Shown here piece after piece: positions 47,215 through 55,764 of a DNA stretch of 64,000 nt; position 1 is the stretch's first letter, and every line of letters begins with the position of its first letter. The position numbers and the translations under genes are program-made. This DNA comes from Pseudomonas sp. N3-W (lineage in GTDB: Bacteria; Pseudomonadota; Gammaproteobacteria; Pseudomonadales; Pseudomonadaceae), in NCBI RefSeq assembly GCF_024970185.1, contig NZ_CP103965.1, positions 182,001 through 246,000 on the forward strand, read 5' to 3'. The notes below the pieces were generated by a model. It was not told the origin of the DNA. It did no database searches and worked only from the letters and a program-made list of their open reading frames with translations.

Positions 47215-48831
47215 TCACCACACGCCGATCTGCACCACTTTCTCGGTTTGCGGCTCGCCATAACGAAAGCGCTGCCCTCGCAGATCAATCTCCTGATGGC
47301 TGATGGTCGTCCGGCGCTTCAACCCGCGCACCCACTCGAACAGATAGTCGGCGTGCTCTTCACGAACCGAGGCGAACTCAGGATTGGCGCCTAAATCCTT
47401 GAGTTCCTGCGGATCATTCAACAGATCAAACAACTGGGGCCTGAACCCGTCATACGCCAGGTACTTCCAGCGTTCGCTGCGCACCATCGTCATGCGGCAG
47501 CGGTCGATGGGTTGCGCAAGCCGTTCACGCGCCGGGGCCTGGAACGCGTAGTCGTATTCGCTGATCGCATAACGGCGCCAGTCGGTCTTGGTGCCGTGCA
47601 GCAACGGGATCAAGGACCGCCCTTCCAGTCGATGATCGGCATTCGGCAGCCCCAGCGCATCGAGGAATGTCGGCAATGCATCAATGGTTTCCACCAATCG
47701 CTCATCCACGGTGCCACGGCTGATATCCGCAGCCGCACGCGGGTCGCGCACGATCAGTGGCACGCCCACGGCCGGCTCCAGCAGAAACTCTTTTTCGCCC
47801 AGGTAGTGATCGCCCAGAAAGTCGCCGTGGTCGCTGGTGAACACAATCAGCGTGTCGTCCCAGCGGCCACTGCTTTGAAGAAAATCGAAAAGCCGGCCGA
47901 GCTGGTCATCGACCTGTTTGATCAGGCCCATGTACGTCGGAATCACGTTCAAGCGCACTTCATCCCTGGAGAAATTCAGGCTCTCTTCATGCTGGCAGAA
48001 TGCGTTGTACACCGGGTGATCGCTGGTCTCGCCGACCGCTGCACGCACCGGTTCAAGCACATGCTCGGCGCCATACAGCGCGTGGTAAGGCGCCGGGGCG
48101 ATGTAGGGCCAGTGTGGCTTGATGTACGACAGGTGCAGGCACCACGGCTGCTCGCCCTGTTCGCTGATGAAGTCGATGGCGCGGTCGGTGGTGCAGGCGG
48201 TTTCCGAATGCCGTTCGGGCACACGCGCGGGTAAATGAGCGTTGCGCATTTTCCAGCCGCTGAGGATTTCCCCCTGTTCGCCTTCGGCGGCGTTGGCCCA
48301 GTCGTGCCACGGGTTGCGGCCCGCGAAACCCTGTTCGCGCAGGTAATGGGTGTAGGGCGCGGACTCGCGCTTGTCGTCGAACAGCGGGCTGTCGGGGAAG
48401 ATCCCGTCGTGGCGAAAGAACGCTTCGAAGCCGACTTCGTTCAACTGTTCAGCCTGATCGCTGGCAGGGTCGATGGCCAGCCGTTGCAAGGCATCGAGAT
48501 TGGGTGTGGCGTGGGTCTTGCCCACCAGTGCGGTGCGGATGCCATGCGGGCGCAGGTAGTCACCGATGGTCAGCTCTTCCAGCGGCAAGGGCACCGCATT
48601 CCACGCCACCTGGTGGCTACTGACATAACGCCCGGTGTACGCCGACATCCGCGACGGCCCGCAGATCGTGCCCTGGGTGTAGGCGCGGCTGAAACGCACG
48701 CCAGCGGCAGCCAGGCGGTCGACGTTCGGGGTGTGCAGATGCGGGTGGCCGTAGCACGACAGGTAATCGCGGCGCAGTTGATCGCACATGATGTACAGCA
48801 CGTTGCGCACGGGGGTCGGGGTGTTGGGCAT
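47215..48831 (-). CDS. Sulfatase / phosphonate monoester hydrolase-like enzyme
   Basis: A 538-residue alkaline-phosphatase-superfamily hydrolase. The formylglycine motif is Cys57-Gly-Pro-Ser-Arg followed by MSAYTGRYVSSHQ, at the position known for Rhizobium and Burkholderia phosphonate monoester hydrolases. The metal site residues are in MCDQLRRDYL and FTSDHGDFLGDH. Such enzymes cleave sulfate monoesters, phosphodiesters and phosphonate esters. The setting among sulfate-ester genes favours a sulfatase role. No signal peptide with the start at 48831; the open frame extends further upstream, so the start is not certain. It differs from AtsA in motif (CGPSR against CSPTR). Confidence 0.85.
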   Translation of the reverse strand: MPNTPTPVRNVLYIMCDQLRRDYLSCYGHPHLHTPNVDRLAAAGVRFSRAYTQGTICGPSRMSAYTGRYVSSHQVAWNAVPLPLEELTIGDYLRPHGIRTALVGKTHATPNLDALQRLAIDPASDQAEQLNEVGFEAFFRHDGIFPDSPLFDDKRESAPYTHYLREQGFAGRNPWHDWANAAEGEQGEILSGWKMRNAHLPARVPERHSETACTTDRAIDFISEQGEQPWCLHLSYIKPHWPYIAPAPYHALYGAEHVLEPVRAAVGETSDHPVYNAFCQHEESLNFSRDEVRLNVIPTYMGLIKQVDDQLGRLFDFLQSSGRWDDTLIVFTSDHGDFLGDHYLGEKEFLLEPAVGVPLIVRDPRAAADISRGTVDERLVETIDALPTFLDALGLPNADHRLEGRSLIPLLHGTKTDWRRYAISEYDYAFQAPARERLAQPIDRCRMTMVRSERWKYLAYDGFRPQLFDLLNDPQELKDLGANPEFASVREEHADYLFEWVRGLKRRTTISHQEIDLRGQRFRYGEPQTEKVVQIGVW

Positions 48832-48947
48832 GGGGTTCACCGATCGGAAGACAGGCGAGGGTTTTCGCTGGTTGGGCGGGTATGAGGCAAGTGCATTTGG
48901 GGAATGGGGTTTATGCAGTGGGTGCATCGGTGCATGGGCCGGCCTCT

Positions 48948-49037
48948 TCGCGAGCAGGCTCGCTCCCACAATAGACCCTGCTATGGCGACGTTCTCTGGC
49001 AACCACAAATCCCCTGTGGGAGCGAGCCTGCTCGCGA
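48948..49037. repeat. REP doublet
   Basis: Inverted REP pair between the sulfatase start and the second LysR gene's stop. Confidence 0.88.
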
Positions 49038-49047
49038 AGGCGGTGGT

Positions 49048-49992
49048 TCAGACCGCCAGATTCTCCAGCGAACAAACCTCCTCATCCAGCTCATCAACCG
49101 CCTTGATCTGCGCAATCATCGCCTCGGCCAGCGGCGATAATCGATACCCCGCCCGACTGACAATTCCATAGCGCGTATACAGCTCCTCCCGATCATCCGC
49201 CAACCCGTCGATCTTCAAGATCACCAGCTCACCTCTGGCGTTATGCAGCGCATCCGAGTACGCGCCAACAATGCCAATCGCCTGCGAACGCACCACCACG
49301 CTCAGCAGGCTGGCGCTGTTTTCGCACTCCACATTCGGCGTGAAATCCGGGCGGCCACTGAGGTCGACGATGACTTTGCGCAGATTTGGCGGCCGGATGC
49401 TCACCGCCAGCGGGTAACTCATCAACTCCGCTGCGCTGACGCTGTCCCGGTCTGCCAACGGATGCCCTTTGCGGCAGCAGAAGTGCCATTTGCGTGGACG
49501 CAGGCGTTGGGTCAGGTAGTCCGGGTCGGCTTCGAACTGGCGCGTGTCAGCGACGAAGAACTCGAACTCTTCACTCAGCAGCCGTTTGCTCAAGCTCTGC
49601 CAGTCGTCCACCTGAAACTGCACCCGCGCTTTCGGATAGCGCCCGATAAAACTGCCGATGGCACGCGGAATCAACCCTGCCGCTGGCGCCGGCCCGCAAC
49701 CGAAGCGCAACTCACCGGCTTCCAGCCCGTTGAACTGGCTGATCTCGTTGGCCATCTGCTGCGCGCCGCTGACCAGCCGCCGCGCATGTTCGAGCAGCAC
49801 CAGGCCCTGTTTGGTCGGCGCCAGGTCCTTGCGCCCGCGATCCACCAGTTGACACCCGACGCTGTGTTCCAGCGCCTGGATGCTGCGGCTGAAGGCCGAT
49901 TGCGACAGGTTCACCGCCAGCGCGCCCGCGACGAAGCTGCGCTGGTCGGCGAGGGCAATGAAGTGGCGAAGCTGGCGCAAATCGATATGCAT
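49048..49992 (-). CDS. LysR-family regulator, paralogue of the atsK-linked one
   Basis: A 314-residue LysR regulator with helix-turn-helix RQLRHFIALADQRSFVAGALAVNLSQSAFSRSIQALE and LRFGCGPAPAAGLIP in the effector domain, both closely matching the LysR at 44947. It is divergent from a TonB-dependent receptor gene (164 bp apart) and probably controls it. Three ATGCAT palindromes lie at 49987, 50018 and 50029. The pair of paralogues may recognise different sulfur esters. Confidence 0.85.
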   Translation of the reverse strand: MHIDLRQLRHFIALADQRSFVAGALAVNLSQSAFSRSIQALEHSVGCQLVDRGRKDLAPTKQGLVLLEHARRLVSGAQQMANEISQFNGLEAGELRFGCGPAPAAGLIPRAIGSFIGRYPKARVQFQVDDWQSLSKRLLSEEFEFFVADTRQFEADPDYLTQRLRPRKWHFCCRKGHPLADRDSVSAAELMSYPLAVSIRPPNLRKVIVDLSGRPDFTPNVECENSASLLSVVVRSQAIGIVGAYSDALHNARGELVILKIDGLADDREELYTRYGIVSRAGYRLSPLAEAMIAQIKAVDELDEEVCSLENLAV

Positions 49993-50017
49993 TTTTCACA
50001 TAAAAAATATCGGGGAA

Positions 50018-50034
50018 ATGCATTGGATATGCAT
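50018..50034. promoter_or_regulatory. ATGCAT repeat pair between lysR and TonB receptor
   Basis: Two ATGCAT palindromes five bases apart in the divergent regulatory region; a third overlaps the lysR start codon at 49987-49992. The same hexamer occurs twice upstream of atsR. Candidate LysR operator; inference only. Confidence 0.35.
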
Positions 50035-50156
50035 TAGGTCGACTCCTTATAAAGGCAATCTCTTATGCAGTAAATCTTTGTAAAAACATAAATAAATAAC
50101 TTAAAAGAATATGCACTGCTGTCAGTCACTGCGTGTTTTTTGACCAGGAGCGTCCC

Positions 50157-52508
50157 ATGAGTCCGTTGAATCTTGCGTCACCCCTCACACCTCGACGGCT
50201 CAAGCGCCTGCCCCTGGCTCTGCTGCTGGCAGGAAGCGCCCAGGCCTGGGCGGCGGATCCTGCCACCCCTGAAACGCCACCCGCCGGCAAAACCACTGCC
50301 GACAGCTCGCAGCTGGAAACCGTGACCGTGACCACCCGCCGTCGTGAAGAAAGTTCGCAGGACGTGCCCACGCCCATGAGCGTGATTGGCGGTCAGGCGC
50401 TGGAAACCCAGCGGGTTTATCGCATTCAGGATTTGCAGCAACTGGTGCCCAGCGTCAACGTCGCCTACATGCATGCGCGCCAGTCCAGCGTGTCGATTCG
50501 CGGCCTGGGCAACAACCCGGCCAGCGACGGCCTGGAAGGCAGTGTCGGGCTCTATATCGACAACGTTTATCTGGGCCGCCCCGGCATGGCAGTGTTCGAC
50601 CTGATGGACATCGAACAGCTCGAAGTGCTGCGCGGTCCCCAGGGCACCTTGTTCGGCAAGAACACCACCGCCGGCGTGATCAACATCAGCACCCGTGCGC
50701 CGACATTCACACCCGAACGCAGCATCGAAACCTCGGTGGGCCAGGACGGCTACCTGCAGACCAAGGGAACTATTTCCGGGCCGTTGAACGATGAACTGGC
50801 GGGACGTTTTTCCGCTTACAGCAGCCACAGCGACGGCGACATCAAGAACGAATACAACGGCCATGAATTGAATGGCGGCACCCGCGACGGCTTTCGTGGC
50901 CAGTTGCTGTTCAAGCCCAACGAATCGTTCAACGTGCGCTGGATCGGCGATTACAACGAAGAGGATTCGAGCGCCGGCACCCGCGTGCTGTACAGCACCG
51001 GGCCGACCATCAATGGCGTGAACCTGTACGAGCAGCGTGCTGCGGCAGCCGGTGCGACGCTGGCCAACGGGCCTCACAGGGAGGTCAATCTGGACAGCGA
51101 TCAGCACGTCACCGTGCATCAGGGCGGCACCTCGCTGGAAGCCAACTGGACCTTGCCCAGCGACTTCACCCTGACGTCGATCAGCTCTTATCGCTTCTGG
51201 AATTTCACCCCGCGCAACGACGACGGGCTGAACGTGCCGGTGGCCTACAACGCCGGAGTCTCGGTGGAAGATAAGCAGTACTCGCAGGAATTGCGCCTCG
51301 CCTCACCCAAGGGCGAATTCTTCGATTACGTGCTTGGCGCCTATTACTTCGGTTCCAATCTGGATAACAAATCCTTCTCCTATTACGGCCCCAAAGCCGA
51401 CATCTGGAACGGCACGCCAGCCGGTGCGCTGGCCAACGTCAACAGCGTCGGCAATGGCCACATCGAAACCAACAGCTTTGCGCTGTTTGCCCAAGGCACC
51501 TGGCACCTCACAGAGCGCCTGGATTTCACCGCCGGGGTGCGCGGCACTTATGAAGAGAAAAACGCCTGGGTGACCCGTGATGCACCAGTCGGCGGCGCAG
51601 CAGTGACCGGCGCGGCGGCCGCGGCACGCAGCGGACGGGCCGGTGTTTACGATTCCGGCGACTTGAATCAGTACAGCTCCAGCCCTTCGGGCCTGCTCAA
51701 CCTGAGCTATCGCCTCACCGACAATGTGCTCGGCTACGCGACCTTGTCTCATGGCGAGAAATCCGGGGGCGTGAACCTCGCGGTCGGCTCGGCACCTACG
51801 GCGGGCGCCGACTCGTTGCTGATCGGCACCGAGCGCGCCAACAACGCCGAACTCGGTTTCAAAAGCACCCTGTGGGACAAGCGCCTGCAACTCAACGCCA
51901 ACCTGTTCTGGACCCAGGTCAACGCCTACCAGACCAACGCCTATGACGACGTCAACCGCGTGCAATACCTGACCAACGCCGGCTCGGTGCGCTCACGCGG
52001 CGTGGAAGTCGAAAGCACCATAATCCCGTTGCGCGGCCTGACGCTGAACCTCAACGGCTCGTTCAACGACGTGCGCTATCTGTCCTACAAAGATGCACCG
52101 TGCCCGCCGGAAGTCAGCCAGGCACCGGGCGCTCCGGCCTCATGCGATCTCAGTGGCCACCAGGTGGTCGGCGCCTCGAAATGGATCGGCAACGCCAACG
52201 GCGAGTACAAATGGAACCTGAGCAACGGCCTCGAGGAATATGTGACCGGCAGCTACGCGTTCCGCTCCAAAGCCGTGGGCACGGTTGAGGACTCCGACTA
52301 CGGACAGATCCCGAGTTACGCTGTAGTCAACCTGTCCACAGGCTTTCGCGGTGATTTCCATCAGGGCCAGTGGGACGTCTCGCTATGGCTGAAAAACGCC
52401 TTCGACAAGACCTACTACACCACCCTCTGGACCGGCGGCAATGGCGGTTATGAAGGCTTGCTCGGCACACCGCGGACCCTGGGCCTGACCGGGCGCTATG
52501 ACTTCTGA
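50157..52508 (+). CDS. TonB-dependent receptor for sulfur esters (SftP-like)
   Basis: A 783-residue outer-membrane receptor. A signal peptide (to about residue 32, ...AQAWA), a TonB box-like segment (ETVTVTTRRR), a plug domain (QDLQQLVPSVNVAY, VLRGPQGTLFGKNTTAGVINIST) and a 22-strand-type barrel ending in GRYDF are visible. By its place beside a LysR gene, the ats genes and tonB-exbB-exbD it probably imports sulfate esters, like SftP of P. putida; iron-siderophore uptake cannot be excluded. CAGGAG precedes the start. Confidence 0.87.
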   Translation: MSPLNLASPLTPRRLKRLPLALLLAGSAQAWAADPATPETPPAGKTTADSSQLETVTVTTRRREESSQDVPTPMSVIGGQALETQRVYRIQDLQQLVPSVNVAYMHARQSSVSIRGLGNNPASDGLEGSVGLYIDNVYLGRPGMAVFDLMDIEQLEVLRGPQGTLFGKNTTAGVINISTRAPTFTPERSIETSVGQDGYLQTKGTISGPLNDELAGRFSAYSSHSDGDIKNEYNGHELNGGTRDGFRGQLLFKPNESFNVRWIGDYNEEDSSAGTRVLYSTGPTINGVNLYEQRAAAAGATLANGPHREVNLDSDQHVTVHQGGTSLEANWTLPSDFTLTSISSYRFWNFTPRNDDGLNVPVAYNAGVSVEDKQYSQELRLASPKGEFFDYVLGAYYFGSNLDNKSFSYYGPKADIWNGTPAGALANVNSVGNGHIETNSFALFAQGTWHLTERLDFTAGVRGTYEEKNAWVTRDAPVGGAAVTGAAAAARSGRAGVYDSGDLNQYSSSPSGLLNLSYRLTDNVLGYATLSHGEKSGGVNLAVGSAPTAGADSLLIGTERANNAELGFKSTLWDKRLQLNANLFWTQVNAYQTNAYDDVNRVQYLTNAGSVRSRGVEVESTIIPLRGLTLNLNGSFNDVRYLSYKDAPCPPEVSQAPGAPASCDLSGHQVVGASKWIGNANGEYKWNLSNGLEEYVTGSYAFRSKAVGTVEDSDYGQIPSYAVVNLSTGFRGDFHQGQWDVSLWLKNAFDKTYYTTLWTGGNGGYEGLLGTPRTLGLTGRYDF

Positions 52509-52827
52509 GCCTTGATGTGAGTTATGACTGGGTGCCGAAGGGCATGCCGCGTTCCGGGGCGGCGGTGCTTGCGCCGCAAGTGGACGGCCAGCAGACAAGT
52601 GTCAGCCGATAAAGGCGCGCTTATTGCCATTGGAAGTAGTGTGATGTTGCTTTGGAATAACTTATTAGAACTTCGCATAGTCGCTATCGCCTTTTCATCA
52701 GTCAATAAGCCGGTTTTGGCGTGGACAATTAACGATTGTCGAACCATGCTCAGTTTCGTGAGTTTCCAGGAGGAAACTTGCTCTCACCGGAAGACACTTA
52801 ATTTTAAACGATAAAGGAAGTCGAACC
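52509..52827. other. Intergenic stretch after TonB-dependent receptor
   Basis: 319 bp without a gene I can support. It turns from GC-rich (with an imperfect GCGGCG/CGCCGC hairpin near 52557-52580, possibly ending the receptor transcript) to AT-rich near 52640, where the promoter of the next small gene should lie. Confidence 0.4.
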
Positions 52828-53154
52828 ATGTCGAGCATCAATGGTACTTACGTGAACGCCAACTCCGGCGCCAAACTGACCATTACCGACGGTAATGATT
52901 CGAATGGCACATTCAGCGGCAAACTGAGCCAGGGCGGTGTGAACTACGATGTCAGCTACGGCCACTATCACTTCCAGAACAGCACCGGACAACCGACCAT
53001 CATCACCCTCACCGGGCTGAATGACGGTACAGGCTATCAAGCCTGGACACTGTTCTCGCCGGACCACAACTATTCCCGACTTCGGGCAGCGGGTTCGCGC
53101 AATAATTTCGATGGTGATGTAGTCACGTTGGGTGGCGAGTTCATCAAACAATAA
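52828..53154 (+). CDS. Small beta-rich hypothetical protein (faint avidin-like features)
   Basis: A 108-residue protein without signal peptide, followed by a strong terminator and preceded by AAGGAAG. It begins SINGTYVNANSGAKLTITDG and alternates short strands and Gly/Asn turns (NGTFSGKLSQGG, YDVSYGHYHF, AWTLFSPDHNYSRLRAA), which suggests a small beta-barrel. The GTYxN...SG start and the NGTFSG segment recall avidin/streptavidin (GTWYNQLGS, DGALTGTY), but most biotin-contacting tryptophans are absent; only one Trp remains. I do not claim biotin binding. Its place between the receptor and tonB is unexplained. Confidence 0.6.
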   Translation: MSSINGTYVNANSGAKLTITDGNDSNGTFSGKLSQGGVNYDVSYGHYHFQNSTGQPTIITLTGLNDGTGYQAWTLFSPDHNYSRLRAAGSRNNFDGDVVTLGGEFIKQ

Positions 53155-53171
53155 TCATCGCTGTAGTAAAC

Positions 53172-53207
53172 AACAGGCTGGTGCACGTGTGTGCATCAGC
53201 CTGTTTT
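53172..53207 (+). terminator. Rho-independent terminator
   Basis: AACAGGCTGGTGCAC pairs with GTGCATCAGCCTGTT around a GTGT loop, followed by T residues. It ends the small beta-rich gene. Confidence 0.85.
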
Positions 53208-53538
53208 CGTTTATGGGCGTTATTTTTGTTTGATTAATACTTTCCTGTTAGTTGGATTTGTCTGTAGTTGGTCACACTGTCTTCATAAACCGATGCCTTG
53301 CGCGAATATTTTCAATGCCCGTAAAGCATCGACTTTTTCAGACCGGGCTGCACGCCTTGAACGGCGTGGCTTTGGCGGAACTGATCGATTTTAATATTCC
53401 ATCCAGATCTATTCATAACTTCAAAGATTACTTTAAGAGATAAGCGTCTGGGCCAATGATTGGCCCGTCGATGCGCTCGCGGGGGATTCAATGCGGGCGA
53501 ATCGAATTGTTCGTAAAGAGACCGCAGGGAGTTAATCA
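53208..53538. other. Intergenic stretch before tonB
   Basis: 331 bp, AT-rich at both ends, presumably holding the tonB-exbB-exbD promoter. The middle (about 53315-53443) has an open frame that could encode MPVKHRLFQTGLHALNGVA... (42 residues) but no ribosome binding site; it may be a gene remnant or chance. Confidence 0.35.
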
Positions 53539-54348
53539 ATGGGCAATGTCCAGACCGCCGCCGGCGCACATGAGGTGCTATGGCGCCAGGCGCCGAGTGG
53601 CGAGTTGGTCGACCTCGGCCGCCCGCATCGCGTGCCCCTGGGCCAGCTGCGTTTGCAGCGTACGCCCAAGGGCATCCTGAGCCGGCGCGAGGCGATTCTG
53701 CTCGGCGTGCTGGCGTTGCTGGTGCATGGCGCGGTGATCTATTGGGTCAATCAGCAGCCGACCAAGGCACTGCCGGTCGTGCCGCCGGAAATTCCGCCAA
53801 TGACCATCGAGTTTTCGCGTCCGGCGCCGCCCGTGGTCGAGCCGCCACCACCGCAGCCGGTTCAACCCGTGGTCGAGCCACCGCCGCCGGTGGAAGACGA
53901 ACTGGCCGCGAAACCGCCACCCCCCAAACCGATTCCAAAACCCAAGCCTGTCGTCAAGCCAGTGCCCAAACCGGCCCCCAAAGCCGTGGAGCAACCACCG
54001 GCGCCGCCACAACCGGCCGCCCCTGTCGCAGCGCCGGCACCACCTGCACCACCGGCGCCCGCGCCAGTGACGCCGGCTTCGGCCAATGCCGCGTACCTGA
54101 AGAACCCGGCGCCGGAATACCCGTCGCTGGCTCAGCGTCGCGGTTGGGAAGGCACGGTGTTGTTGCGGGTGCATGTACTGGCCAGCGGCAAACCGGGTGA
54201 GATCCAGATTCAGAAAAGCAGCGGCCGCGAGCAACTCGACGACGCGGCGTTAAGCGCCGTGAAGCGTTGGAGTTTCGTGCCGGCCAAGCAGGGCGATGTC
54301 GCCCAGGACGGCTGGGTCAGCGTGCCCATCGATTTCAAGATTCATTAA
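53539..54348 (+). CDS. tonB: TonB energy-transducing protein
   Basis: A 269-residue TonB. A cytoplasmic N-terminal extension of about 48 residues precedes the transmembrane helix (EAILLGVLALLVHGAVIYWV), followed by a long proline-rich spacer with Pro-Lys repeats (about residues 75-180) and the conserved C-terminal domain (NPAPEYPSLAQRRGWEGTVLLRVHV, ALSAVKRWSFVPAKQG). It carries proton-motive energy to TonB-dependent receptors. With exbB and exbD it forms a local set, probably serving the receptor at 50157. The N-terminal extension is longer than in E. coli TonB. Confidence 0.92.
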   Translation: MGNVQTAAGAHEVLWRQAPSGELVDLGRPHRVPLGQLRLQRTPKGILSRREAILLGVLALLVHGAVIYWVNQQPTKALPVVPPEIPPMTIEFSRPAPPVVEPPPPQPVQPVVEPPPPVEDELAAKPPPPKPIPKPKPVVKPVPKPAPKAVEQPPAPPQPAAPVAAPAPPAPPAPAPVTPASANAAYLKNPAPEYPSLAQRRGWEGTVLLRVHVLASGKPGEIQIQKSSGREQLDDAALSAVKRWSFVPAKQGDVAQDGWVSVPIDFKIH

Positions 54349-54387
54349 TTTTCAATCAGTGAGATGTCGGCGTTTCTGGTGCCGCCA

Positions 54388-54411
54388 TCGCGAGCAAGCT
54401 CGGCTCCCACA
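54388..54411. repeat. Single decayed REP arm
   Basis: One REP core with an extra G (GCTCGGCTCCCAC) between tonB and exbB; it has no partner arm. GAGG directly after it is the exbB ribosome binding site. Confidence 0.7.
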
Positions 54412-54428
54412 TTCAGAGGATGAACATC

Positions 54429-55154
54429 ATGACGTTACTGGCATCTCCACTTGAATCCATCGAAGGCGCGGTGATCTGGCTGCTGGTGGTCTTTTCCGTT
54501 GCCACCTGGGGTTTGGCATTGCTCAAGGGCGTGCAGTTTGGTCGCCTGAAAGCCCAGGATAAAAAATTTCATAAGCAGTTTTGGGCCGCTTCAAGTCTCG
54601 ACTCAGCGGCGGAGTTAAGCGAAACCCAGCCCGGCGCGGCAGCCCGTGTGGCCCAGGCCGGTTATGCGGCGATTCAGGTCGGTGAGGCGCCACAGACCAA
54701 TGATTTGAGCCAGGCGATCAATCATCAGGACCGACTGGAACGTGCCTTGCGCCAGCAGATCGTCCGTGAACGACGCTCGCTGGAAACCGGTCTGGCAGTG
54801 GTCGCCAGTATTGGCAGCACCTCGCCGTTCATTGGTCTGTTCGGCACCGTGTGGGGAATCATGGAGGCGTTGAAAGGCATCAGCGCTGCGGGCTCGGCAA
54901 GCCTTGAAACGGTGGCCGGTCCGATTGGTGCGGCGCTGGTCGCCACCGGCGTGGGGATCGCGGTCGCGGTGCCGGCGGTGCTGGTTTACAACTACTTTTT
55001 GCGCCGTCTGAAACTGACGGCAGCAGACCTGGATGACTTCGCCCATGACTTCTACAGCCTGGCGCAGAAGAGCTCGTTCCGCCTGCTGATTCACCCGACC
55101 TCGCACAAAGTCGTGGCCCAGGGCGGCGCGCAGAAAGTGAAGGAGGCGTCCTGA
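54429..55154 (+). CDS. exbB: ExbB proton-channel subunit
   Basis: About 241 residues in the MotA/TolQ/ExbB family, with an N-terminal helix (AVIWLLVVFSVATWGLALLKG) and two later helices (SIGSTSPFIGLFGTVWGIMEAL and GPIGAALVATGVGIAVAVPAVLVYN). With ExbD it forms the proton channel that energises TonB. ATG at 54429 is preferred because GAGG lies nine bases upstream; ATG at 54420 is in frame but too close to it. exbD starts one base after its stop. Confidence 0.92.
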   Translation: MTLLASPLESIEGAVIWLLVVFSVATWGLALLKGVQFGRLKAQDKKFHKQFWAASSLDSAAELSETQPGAAARVAQAGYAAIQVGEAPQTNDLSQAINHQDRLERALRQQIVRERRSLETGLAVVASIGSTSPFIGLFGTVWGIMEALKGISAAGSASLETVAGPIGAALVATGVGIAVAVPAVLVYNYFLRRLKLTAADLDDFAHDFYSLAQKSSFRLLIHPTSHKVVAQGGAQKVKEAS

Positions 55155-55155
55155 T

Positions 55156-55557
55156 ATGGCCTTCTCCACGCAAGACAGCGATGAGGTGCTGAGCGAGATC
55201 AACGTGACGCCGTTGGTGGACGTGATGCTGGTGCTGCTGGTGGTGTTTATCGTCACCGCGCCGCTGCTGACCAACGCGATCCCGATCAACCTGCCCAAGA
55301 CCGAGGCCGTGGCCCCGGTGGAGCAGAAAGACCCGCTGGTGGTGAGCATCGACGGTGCCGGCAAGCTGTTTATCAACAAGGATGAAATTCAGCCGGACGT
55401 GCTGGAGTTCAAGCTGCAGGCGGCCAAGGCCAAGGACCCGGAGGTGCGCGTGCAATTGCAGGCCGATGACGGCGTGAACTATGGCGAAGTGGCGCGGGCG
55501 ATGGCGTCGATCGAACGGGCAGGGATTACCAAGTTGTCGGTGATTACCGCGCGATAA
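55156..55557 (+). CDS. exbD: ExbD proton-channel subunit
   Basis: A 133-residue TolR/ExbD-family protein with one helix carrying the essential Asp (Asp22 in NVTPLVDVMLVLLVVFIV) and a periplasmic domain (DPLVVSIDGAGKLFINKDEI). It completes the TonB motor. A terminator follows. Confidence 0.93.
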   Translation: MAFSTQDSDEVLSEINVTPLVDVMLVLLVVFIVTAPLLTNAIPINLPKTEAVAPVEQKDPLVVSIDGAGKLFINKDEIQPDVLEFKLQAAKAKDPEVRVQLQADDGVNYGEVARAMASIERAGITKLSVITAR

Positions 55558-55574
55558 ACATTTCTACAGTTTTG

Positions 55575-55612
55575 TGGGGCCGTCTCCTTGGCAGGGTGCG
55601 GCCCTTTTTTTA
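55575..55612 (+). terminator. Rho-independent terminator of tonB-exbBD
   Basis: GGGCCG and CGGCCC pair around a 16-base loop and are followed by a run of T residues. Confidence 0.8.
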
Positions 55613-55764
55613 TTCCCTCAATCGAGTGAACACCCCCGATCCCCTGTGGGAGATCAGAGTGTTATTCGATATAGGTCTTAATAAATAGCTTCTTATTCCT
55701 TATCGAATATAAAACTCCTCCCTATACTCGATCAGGAACAGACACGCAGCAGGAGAGCTCCCCC

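Noticed and set aside
53252..53443. 63-codon frame before tonB
   Set aside because: No ribosome binding site and no recognisable family; kept only as a note on the intergenic region.
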